Position numbers and translations under genes: made by a program. A stretch of 64,000 nt of DNA, taken from contig JAJPJX010000068.1 in assembly GCA_021324015.1 (NCBI GenBank), forward strand, positions 1-64,000. Direction: 5' to 3'. Shown here in pieces: positions 57,494 to 64,000 of this stretch; positions within the stretch are counted from its first letter, which is position 1, and each line of letters begins with the position of its first letter. The notes below the pieces were generated by a model. The model was not told the origin of the DNA and did no database searches. It saw only the letters and a list, made by a program, of their open reading frames with translations. The stretch comes from Solibacteraceae bacterium. Its GTDB lineage: Bacteria; Acidobacteriota; Terriglobia; Bryobacterales; Bryobacteraceae.

Positions 57494-59415
57494 ACGCCCG
57501 GCATGATTTGTGGATGGCGGCGCGGCGTTACCTGGCCGCGGGATTGTGTGCCGTCTGCGCGGTTTCGCAGACGTGGGCGCAGCAGGCCGGGATCGCGGCG
57601 GAGGCGTCTCCGGCGCCGGCCATCGTACGGCCCTACCTGGCGCCGGAGGCCCCGCCGGTGCGCCTGGCCAACTCTCCGCGGCTGCGGGAACTGGTCCGCG
57701 CCGGGAACCTGTATCTCACCGCGCAGGACGCCGTCGCGCTGGCGCTGGAGAACAACATCGATCTGGAGGTGGCACGCTACAATCCGCTGGTGGCGGACTG
57801 GCAGGTGACCCGCGCGCAAGCCGGCGGCCTGTTGCCCGGAGTGCCGAGCAATGCCTCCCAGGCGGGCTCGGTGGCGGCCGGGCAGGGCGTCACGGGCAGC
57901 CAGGCGGCCGCAGGCGTGCGCATCGCCGGGGCGGGCGGCGGGGGTGCGCAAACCACCAACGTTACGATCTCGCAAATCGGCCCGGTCACGCAGACCCTGG
58001 ATCCCATCATCCAGGAAGCCAGCACCTTCAGCCACACCAGCACGCCGCAGCCGAACGTGGTGCAGAGCCTCACGCCGGTGCTGATCACTGATACGCGCGC
58101 GCACACGCTCAGCTTCCAGCAGGGTTTGCTCACCGGCGGCAGCATCATTCTGCGGTACACCGGCAACTACCTGAACGAGAATTCCCCCACCGATGTCCTG
58201 AACCCCTCTTCGGCGCCCAACCTGCTCATCGGGATTCAGCACAATCTGTTGCGAGGCTTGGGCACCACGGTCAATGCCCGGACTATCACCGTCGCCAAGA
58301 TGAACGTGGGCATCTCGGACCTGAACTTCCGGGCGCAGGTGATCAACGTAGTGACCCGCGTGCTGAACGTATACTACGGCCTGGCGGCGTCGCTCGAAGA
58401 CCTGAAGGCCAACCGGACGTCCCTCGACGTGGCGCAGGCCTTCTTCAAGAATGTGCAGGAGCAGGTGCGTATCGGATCGGTGGCTCCGCCGGATCTGATC
58501 AAGGCGGAGGCGCAGGTCGTGACCAGCCAGCAGGCGGTAAACGACGCGGTTGCCAGCCTGGCGCAGCAGGAGATTCAGTTGAAGAACCTGATCAGCCGGG
58601 AGGGTACCGCGGATCCTGTGCTCGCCGGGGTCCGCATCGTGCCCGTGGACCGCATCCGCATTCCGGAACACGACGATCTGCCTCCGCTGGAGGAGATGGT
58701 AAAGCAGGCCCTGGCCAACCGCAGTGACCTGGAGGCGCAGCGGCAGAGCGAGGCAGCCAGCCAGGTCTCGACGCTGGGCACCAGGAACGGCTTGCGGCCG
58801 AACCTGCAGGTTTTCGCCGCGGAAAGCCACGCGGGCCTGGCGGGAACGCCCAAGGCCGTGTCGGCCGGCGGGTTCACGGAGACGCCCGATCCGTATTTCG
58901 TAGGCGGGCTCTCCACGGCGCTGGGCCAGGTATTCCGGCGCAATTTCCCCACCGAGCGCATCGGCGCGTTCTACCAGGCGCCGCTGCGCAACTTGCAGGC
59001 GCAGGCAGACTACGCCATCGACGAGTTGCAGTTCCGCCAGACGCAGTTGAGCACGCGCAAGAGTCTCAACCAGGTGGAGGTGGACGTGCGGAACAATGTG
59101 ATCGCGCTGCGGCAGGCCCGCGCGCGCTATGCGGCGGCCGTGCAGAACCGGATCCTCCAGCAGGAGCTGCTGGCCGGCGAGCAGAAGCGCTTCGCGCTGG
59201 GCACCTCGGTTCCCTATAACGTGATCCAATTGCAGCGCGACCTGGCCACGGCGCAGGCGGCGGAGACGGCGGCGCTGGTGGCCTACAGCACGGCGCGGAT
59301 CTCGCTGGACCAGACGCTGGGCACGACGCTTTCGGCGAACCAGATTTCCATCGTGGAGGCGTACCAGGGGCGGGTGGAGCGCAAGTCGTCGCTGCCGCAG
59401 GTATTGCCGCAGTAG
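57490..59415 (+). CDS. TolC-like outer-membrane efflux protein (2)
   Basis: The 641-residue protein is a paralogue of the one just before: signal peptide ending TWAQQ, VRLANSPRLRELVRAGNLYL and LTAQDAVALALENNIDLEVA near the start, a Gly/Ala/Thr-rich insert at about 120-160, FRAQVINVVTRVLNVYYGLA, then IGAFYQAPLRNLQAQADYAI and RKSLNQVEVDVRNNVIALRQ. Both proteins share NSPRL..L.RAGNLYL at the N-terminus. Two outer-membrane proteins for a single adaptor suggest alternative channels, a mixed trimer, or a second pump whose other parts lie elsewhere. The ATG overlaps the previous stop. Confidence 0.9.
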   Translation: MNARHDLWMAARRYLAAGLCAVCAVSQTWAQQAGIAAEASPAPAIVRPYLAPEAPPVRLANSPRLRELVRAGNLYLTAQDAVALALENNIDLEVARYNPLVADWQVTRAQAGGLLPGVPSNASQAGSVAAGQGVTGSQAAAGVRIAGAGGGGAQTTNVTISQIGPVTQTLDPIIQEASTFSHTSTPQPNVVQSLTPVLITDTRAHTLSFQQGLLTGGSIILRYTGNYLNENSPTDVLNPSSAPNLLIGIQHNLLRGLGTTVNARTITVAKMNVGISDLNFRAQVINVVTRVLNVYYGLAASLEDLKANRTSLDVAQAFFKNVQEQVRIGSVAPPDLIKAEAQVVTSQQAVNDAVASLAQQEIQLKNLISREGTADPVLAGVRIVPVDRIRIPEHDDLPPLEEMVKQALANRSDLEAQRQSEAASQVSTLGTRNGLRPNLQVFAAESHAGLAGTPKAVSAGGFTETPDPYFVGGLSTALGQVFRRNFPTERIGAFYQAPLRNLQAQADYAIDELQFRQTQLSTRKSLNQVEVDVRNNVIALRQARARYAAAVQNRILQQELLAGEQKRFALGTSVPYNVIQLQRDLATAQAAETAALVAYSTARISLDQTLGTTLSANQISIVEAYQGRVERKSSLPQVLPQ

Positions 59416-59417
59416 TG

Positions 59418-59433
59418 GGGCGGGGAGCCGCCC
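59418..59433 (+). terminator. GC-rich hairpin after the efflux operon
   Basis: GGGCGG-GGAG-CCGCCC, three bases after the second TolC-like gene, forms a 6-bp GC stem without a T-run. It could be a weak or factor-assisted terminator. Confidence 0.3.
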
Positions 59434-59469
59434 GGTGCGTTGGGCGGCCCACTCTGCTAGCATGACGCA

Positions 59470-61428
59470 ATGGCCGGACCCACTCGACGCAACTTTCTGA
59501 AATCGGCCGGAGTGGCCGCCACGCCTTCGCTGGCCGCGGCTGCTCCCGCGCCGCCTCCCAAGAAAACCTACCGGCGGACCCGTTTCGCGCCCGCCGGGCG
59601 GGTGGAACAGATCAGCAACAACCTGTACGTGTTCGAGGACACCTGCGAGGTGTATGTGGTGCGCGACGGCACGCGTTGCGTGCTGATCGACTTTGGCTCG
59701 GGCAAGATTCTGGACCACCTGCGCGGGCTGGGCATCTCGCAGGTGGACTGGATTCTGCACACGCATCACCACCGCGACCAGTGCCAGGGGGACTACCGGG
59801 CGGCGGAGCAGCGCATCCCCATCGCCGTGCCGGCGCACGAACGCCACCTGTTCGCCGATGTGGAGAACTTCTGGCGCAACCGCCGGATTTTCGAACTCTA
59901 CTACGTCCGTAACGACTTCAACAGCCTCACGGAAAGCGTGCCGGTTGCGCGCAACCTGGAAGATTACGCCACCTTCCGGTGGAACCGCACGGACTTCTTC
60001 GTTCTTCCCACGCCCGGCCACACGCTGGGCGCGGTCACGCTGGTGGCGGACATCGACGGCAAGAAGGTGGCCTTCAGCGGCGACCTGATTTACGCGCCCG
60101 GCAAGATCCTCAACCTGTACGACACCCAGGTGAATTACGGCGGCTCGGAAGGCATCGACCTGGGGATCTACTCCCTGGCGCGCCTGCGGGAACTCAAGCC
60201 GGAACTGCTCTGCCCCTCGCACGGCAAGCCCCTCCCCGACCCGGACGGAGCCATGGCCGAGACCATGCGGCGGCTGGCGGAATACTACACGTTCCAGACC
60301 GGCGCCGAGCCGAGCGACACCTTCCGTCCCTATGCAGTGAGCCCGCACTTCGTGGCGCATTACCTGACCACGTCGTCGTTTTATGCCATCCTGAGCGACA
60401 GCGGCAAGGCCATGTTCATCGACTACGGCTCCGCTTCGGGGATGCACTTTTCCAACTTCGAACGTGCCACAGACACCACCGACCGGATCCGCTTCGTGGA
60501 GCACAGCATTAACCACCTGAAGCAGCACTACGGCATGAAGTCGGTGGACGTGGCCATACCGAGCCACATGCACGACGATCACATGAACGGCTTTCCGCAC
60601 CTGATCCGGCATCACGGCACGCAGGTCTGGTGCCTGGACAACATGGTCGATATCTTCCAAAATCCGCGCGGCCACAACCTGGGGTGCACTCTCGGCGAGC
60701 CATTCAAAGTGGCCCGGTCCTTCCGCCACGGGGAGCGCTTCAAATGGGAGGAGTACGAGTTCGAGATTACGCACTCGCCCGGACACACGGAATACCAGAT
60801 GGCGCTGTTTGTGACGGTGGACGGCAACCGCCTGGCTTTCACCGGCGACGCCTTTTTCCTGCCCAATCCGCGGAACGACGGCACCATGCGCCACAACCTG
60901 ATTTTCCGCAACCACGTGGAAAACGATAGCCACATGAAGTCCATTCGCAACCTCATCGATCACGCACCCACGATGATCGCGCCGGGGCACGGGAAGCCTT
61001 ACGCCATCGATCAGGCCACTATGCTCGCCACCGAGCAGAAGTTCCGCAAACAGCAGCAGCTATTCGCCGACGTGTTGCCCGAAGGCGAGGTGAATTTCGG
61101 CCTGGACCCCAGTTGGGTGCACGTGTACCCCTACCAGATGCTGGTGGCGCCGGGAGACCGGAAGCGGGCCGAGGTGCGCGTGCGCAATTACAAGGCGACA
61201 CCCATGAAGATCGAGGTGACCCTGGTGGCGCCCGCGGACTGGCGCATCGAACCGGAGGTGTTGGCCTTCGAGGTGCCGGCGAATACCAGCGCGGCGCGCC
61301 CGGTGACCATCGGCATCCCGCGCGACTGGACGGCGCCGGCTCCCCGGTTCGCCATCGCCGCCGATGTCATGGCGGACGGCAAGTACCTGGGGCAGATTAC
61401 CGAAGCGGTGGTGGATATGAAAGCCTAG
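59470..61428 (+). CDS. Secreted tandem metallo-beta-lactamase-fold protein with C-terminal Ig-like domain
   Basis: The 652-residue protein starts with a twin-arginine type signal (TRRNFLKSAGVAATPSLAAA). The first MBL domain has HTHHHRDQCQG (last His of HxHxDH is Gln), LPTPGHTLGAV, AFSGDLIYAPG and CPSHGKPLPD. The second has a full IPSHMHDDHMNG, THSPGHTEYQM, AFTGDAFFLPN and APGHGKPYAID. The last 100 residues (ATPMKIEVTLVAPADWRIEP, ARPVTIGIPRDWTA) resemble NPCBM/NEW3 Ig folds. It should be a folded, metal-loaded enzyme exported by Tat. Substrate is unknown. Confidence 0.85.
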   Translation: MAGPTRRNFLKSAGVAATPSLAAAAPAPPPKKTYRRTRFAPAGRVEQISNNLYVFEDTCEVYVVRDGTRCVLIDFGSGKILDHLRGLGISQVDWILHTHHHRDQCQGDYRAAEQRIPIAVPAHERHLFADVENFWRNRRIFELYYVRNDFNSLTESVPVARNLEDYATFRWNRTDFFVLPTPGHTLGAVTLVADIDGKKVAFSGDLIYAPGKILNLYDTQVNYGGSEGIDLGIYSLARLRELKPELLCPSHGKPLPDPDGAMAETMRRLAEYYTFQTGAEPSDTFRPYAVSPHFVAHYLTTSSFYAILSDSGKAMFIDYGSASGMHFSNFERATDTTDRIRFVEHSINHLKQHYGMKSVDVAIPSHMHDDHMNGFPHLIRHHGTQVWCLDNMVDIFQNPRGHNLGCTLGEPFKVARSFRHGERFKWEEYEFEITHSPGHTEYQMALFVTVDGNRLAFTGDAFFLPNPRNDGTMRHNLIFRNHVENDSHMKSIRNLIDHAPTMIAPGHGKPYAIDQATMLATEQKFRKQQQLFADVLPEGEVNFGLDPSWVHVYPYQMLVAPGDRKRAEVRVRNYKATPMKIEVTLVAPADWRIEPEVLAFEVPANTSAARPVTIGIPRDWTAPAPRFAIAADVMADGKYLGQITEAVVDMKA

Positions 61429-61517
61429 CGGGCGGTGCCTCCGCCTGCGCTGGTGAATCATTCTTAATGCTGGATTCCGACGGCCGGCCGCCCGCTCATG
61501 CTATGAGTAAAGTTTGA

Positions 61518-63380
61518 ATGGACCGTATCGGGCGTTACCAGATCGTGAGGGAGTTGGGGCGCGGAGCCATGGGTGTGGTGTACCTGGCGACCGATCCTAC
61601 GATCGGGCGCCAGGTGGCCATCAAGACCATCCGCCTGGGAGAGGTGAGTAACGCGGCGGAGCGCGAACGGCTGCGGGAGCGGCTGTTTCGCGAAGCGCGC
61701 TCGGCGGGCAAATTGTCGCATCCCGGCATCGTGACGATCTATGACATGGAAGAGCAGGGCGACCTGGCCTTCATCGCCATGGAGTACGTCAACGGTCCCA
61801 CGCTGGACGACCTGATGTCCGCGCCGGAACCGCTCCTGCCGGACCGCATGTTCAGCATTCTCGGACAGACCGCGGTGGCGCTCGATTATGCGCATCAGAA
61901 GGGCATCGTGCATCGGGATATCAAGCCCGCTAACATCATGATCGACGAGGAGGGCACCGCCAAAATCACGGATTTCGGCATCGCCAAGGTGAGCGCCTCC
62001 GAGCAGTTCACCATGACGGGGGCCATCCTGGGCACGCCGCACTACATGTCCCCGGAGCAGGTGCAGGGGCTGCCGGTGGACGGAAGGGCCGACCAGTTTT
62101 CGCTGTGCGTAATTGCTTACGAGATGCTGACCGGCGAGAAGCCCTTCACAGGCGAGCAACTGACCACGGTGGTCTACAAGATCGTGGCCGAGGAGCCGCC
62201 CCCGGTGCAAAAGCTCAACGCCACGCTGGGGCCGCAGGTGGACGCCGTGATGCGCAAGGGGCTGGCGAAGAAGGCGGAGAGCCGCTACGCCAACTGCCAG
62301 AAATTTCTGGATGCTCTGGAGCAGGCGTGCGGCGCCGCCAAGGGCTGGCGGGCCATGAGCCGCGGGATCAGCGGGACGCTGCCGACGGCGTCGACGGAGC
62401 GGCGGCCGGCCCTGCTGCCGCCTCTGCGCCACCGCCGCCAGGAGGAAGAGGACACCACCGTGCGGGAGCGGCGCAAGAGCGGCTTTCTGCCGTTCCTGAT
62501 GGCCATCCTGGTGGCGGCCGGCCTGATTGCTCTGATCGCCTGGCAGGCGGCGCCGTGGCTCATGGATTCGTTTTCGCGGCAGGCGGCCACTCCGGGCCCG
62601 GAAGGCGCCTCCGGGAAGACCGCGGCCACGCCGGCGCCGGCAGCATCGCCTTCAACGGCCGCCAGCGGACGTCCCAGCCCCCTGGGTCCAGCGGAGGCAG
62701 CCCCGCCCGCCAACCCGCCGGCCGGCGCTTCCGGCCCCACCGGGACACAGCCGGTCGAGAGCCCGCCCTCACCGCCGGCTTCCACACCCGCGGCCTCGGC
62801 TCCTGCGGTGACCACGGCGCCTCCGGCGGCCGCCTCCACCACCGCGGCGGAGAAGCCCGCCCCTCCGGCGGCGTCCGAGGAAAAGCCGCCGCCCGAGCGG
62901 CCCGCGGTGCGCGCGCCCGTGCGGGAACGCGCTGCCAGGCCGCGCCTGCGCGACCTGGGCCCCTTTACCATACTGGTGCCCACCAGCCCGGCGGGCGCCC
63001 TGGCCATGCTGGACAGCCGCCCTGATATGGCCTGCACCACGCCCTGCAAACTCGACGCCAATCCCGGCCAGCACACCGTCTCGGTGCGGATGCCCGGCCA
63101 TCAGACGGAGGTCCGCGAAGTGCAGGTGACCGATGGGCCCGTGGAGCTGCCGCTGATCAACCTGCGCGGCGCCGCCGGCATCCTGATGCTGGCTACGATC
63201 CCCTCGGGAGCCACCGTCTACATCAACGGGCGGCAGTGGCCACAGAGCACGCCCGCCCAGATCAATCTGGCTCCGGGCACTTACACCCTCACGGTCGAAA
63301 AGGACGGCAAGCGGGTGACCAAGGAAGTGACGGTGCAGAATTCTGTCACCAATTTCCTGAGAATCCCTCTAGTTCCCTAG
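61518..63380 (+). CDS. Membrane Ser/Thr protein kinase with extracytoplasmic PEGA domains
   Basis: The 620-residue protein has a complete Hanks-type kinase (residues 1-270): P-loop LGRGAMGVVYLA, Lys in VAIKTIRL, IVHRDIKPANIMID, ITDFGIAKVSAS and TPHYMSPEQVQGLPVDGRAD. One membrane helix (FLPFLMAILVAAGLIALIAW) is followed by a Pro/Ala/Ser-rich linker of about 110 residues and two PEGA repeats (PCKLDANPGQHTVSVRMPGH; IPSGATVYINGRQWPQS with INLAPGTYTLTVEKDG). PEGA domains may bind surface layers or polysaccharide, so it could sense envelope state. It ends five bases before the sulfite-oxidase-like gene. Confidence 0.93.
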   Translation: MDRIGRYQIVRELGRGAMGVVYLATDPTIGRQVAIKTIRLGEVSNAAERERLRERLFREARSAGKLSHPGIVTIYDMEEQGDLAFIAMEYVNGPTLDDLMSAPEPLLPDRMFSILGQTAVALDYAHQKGIVHRDIKPANIMIDEEGTAKITDFGIAKVSASEQFTMTGAILGTPHYMSPEQVQGLPVDGRADQFSLCVIAYEMLTGEKPFTGEQLTTVVYKIVAEEPPPVQKLNATLGPQVDAVMRKGLAKKAESRYANCQKFLDALEQACGAAKGWRAMSRGISGTLPTASTERRPALLPPLRHRRQEEEDTTVRERRKSGFLPFLMAILVAAGLIALIAWQAAPWLMDSFSRQAATPGPEGASGKTAATPAPAASPSTAASGRPSPLGPAEAAPPANPPAGASGPTGTQPVESPPSPPASTPAASAPAVTTAPPAAASTTAAEKPAPPAASEEKPPPERPAVRAPVRERAARPRLRDLGPFTILVPTSPAGALAMLDSRPDMACTTPCKLDANPGQHTVSVRMPGHQTEVREVQVTDGPVELPLINLRGAAGILMLATIPSGATVYINGRQWPQSTPAQINLAPGTYTLTVEKDGKRVTKEVTVQNSVTNFLRIPLVP

Positions 63381-63385
63381 CGACT

Positions 63386-64000
63386 ATGAAACTCACTCGG
63401 AGACAATGGCTACATTTGTGCTATGCGGTACCCGGCGCGGGGCTGGCGGGCAGGTGGGCGCTCCAGGCGGCCGAGGGAACACCGCCGGCGAACATGATCA
63501 TCCGATCCGCCCGCCCGGAAGACTTTGAGATGCCGCTGGAGGGCTTCCTGCACTGGTTGACGCCCACCGACCGTTTTTTCGTGCGCACGCATCTCTATCG
63601 GCCTAAGGTAGACGCGGCTGTCTGGCGCCTGCGCGTGGAAGGGGAGGTGCGGACGCCGCTGACGCTGGATATGGCAGCGCTGCGGCAATTGCCGCGGGTG
63701 GAACTGGTGAGCGTGCTGGAATGCGCCGGAAATGGCCGCGGCTTTTACCGGCCAACGGTGCCAGGAGCGCAGTGGCGCTACGGCGCGGTGGGCAACGCGC
63801 GCTGGGCAGGGGTCCGCTTGGCGGACGTATTGCGCAAGGCCGGGCTCAAAGCCGGAGCGAAGCAGGTACTGTTGAACGGAGCGGATGTTCCCATGGGCGC
63901 CGTGCCGGACTTCCAGCGCACCGTGGAGATCTCCAAAGCCGTGCACCCGGATACCCTGCTGGCGTTCGAGATGAACGGCGCGCCGCTGCCCGAATCGCAC
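63386..64000 (+). CDS. Sulfite oxidase-like molybdopterin enzyme, 5' part
   Basis: ATG 63386 opens a frame that runs past the window end (205 codons seen). The N-terminus MKLTRRQWLHLCYAVPGAGL is a Tat-type signal. The body matches the sulfite oxidase/SorA-YedY family: FLHWLTPTDRFFVRTHLYRP, WRLRVEGEVRTPLTLDMAAL and VSVLECAGNGRGFYRPTVPG, whose Cys is the molybdenum ligand, then RWAGVRLADVLRKAGLKAGA. It should be a periplasmic oxidase of sulfite or a related sulfoxide-type substrate; a c-type cytochrome partner may lie downstream outside the window. Confidence 0.88.
   Translation, partial: MKLTRRQWLHLCYAVPGAGLAGRWALQAAEGTPPANMIIRSARPEDFEMPLEGFLHWLTPTDRFFVRTHLYRPKVDAAVWRLRVEGEVRTPLTLDMAALRQLPRVELVSVLECAGNGRGFYRPTVPGAQWRYGAVGNARWAGVRLADVLRKAGLKAGAKQVLLNGADVPMGAVPDFQRTVEISKAVHPDTLLAFEMNGAPLPESH

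Noticed and set aside
57349-60990. 1213-codon open frame on the minus strand
   Set aside because: It is antisense to two TolC-like genes and the MBL gene, has low-complexity His/Arg/Gly/Val composition and no domain; it arises from the codon bias of the GC-rich genes.

Overview
The window looks like a chromosome segment from a GC-rich, Gram-negative soil-type bacterium, most probably Acidobacteriota (Bryobacterales/Solibacterales-like). This is inferred from gene content: Lol- and Mac-type transport with TolC-like proteins, a Wza/Wzz/Wzx/Wzy polysaccharide locus, a PEGA-tailed Ser/Thr kinase, many secreted enzymes, and very frequent ATGA/GTGA/TTGA start-stop overlaps. No marker gene here fixes the taxon.

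Region A (1-9880) is accessory or decaying. It holds the start of a tandem-repeat protein, an RHH/HicB-like antitoxin, an atypical SDR, a DUF429 protein and a Xre-RES toxin-antitoxin pair. It ends in a 51-nt 3' fragment of tRNA-Pro(GGG), which reads as an attachment-site scar with the island lying to its left. Right of the scar is a TetR-controlled operon (TetR, LolA-like protein, FtsX-type permease, LolD-type ATPase, outer-membrane protein) with a readable promoter and operator. The antitoxin genes, the RES toxin and a VCBS-repeat gene carry apparent frameshifts, and the LolA-like gene carries an in-frame TGA. Long genes further right are open, so real decay is more likely than poor sequence, though the homopolymer-associated shifts need checking.

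Region B (9888-24724) holds housekeeping and metabolic genes: a proline-rich zinc-ribbon membrane protein, SRPBCC protein, endonuclease III, a coupled run (lipoprotein, GT-C membrane protein, BadF-type sugar kinase, M20 peptidase), a secreted O-methyltransferase, phosphoglycerate kinase and a beta-propeller lipoprotein. A DHFR-family gene there is flanked by 15-bp inverted repeats. A C45 Ntn-hydrolase, a 59-aa zinc ribbon and an Hpt-kinase-response regulator phosphorelay follow on the minus strand.

Region C (24863-48728) is an exopolysaccharide locus. Three minus-strand genes contain phosphoglycosyl transferase (PHPT) domains. Only the stand-alone one keeps the catalytic Asp-Glu pair; the others are degenerate and fused to a WecG/TagA domain or to a degenerate nucleotidyltransferase with hexapeptide repeats. 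Divergent from them are a response regulator, a GAF-SpoIIE-RsbW fusion and a STAS antagonist (partner switch), then Wzy-like polymerase, glycosyltransferases, a secreted glycosidase-like protein, an acetyltransferase, Wza, a Wzz with a dead Walker A, and Wzx.

Region D (48741-64000) has a second minus-strand kinase/regulator pair. It is followed by a MacA/MacB-like efflux operon (adaptor, two permeases without ATPase, two TolC-like proteins) preceded by a promoter and a 20-bp inverted repeat, a secreted tandem metallo-beta-lactamase-fold protein, a Ser/Thr kinase with PEGA domains, and the start of a sulfite-oxidase-like gene. A 26-27-nt dispersed repeat occurs in three intergenic gaps (31.7, 42.5 and 54.2 kb), once as an inverted pair.
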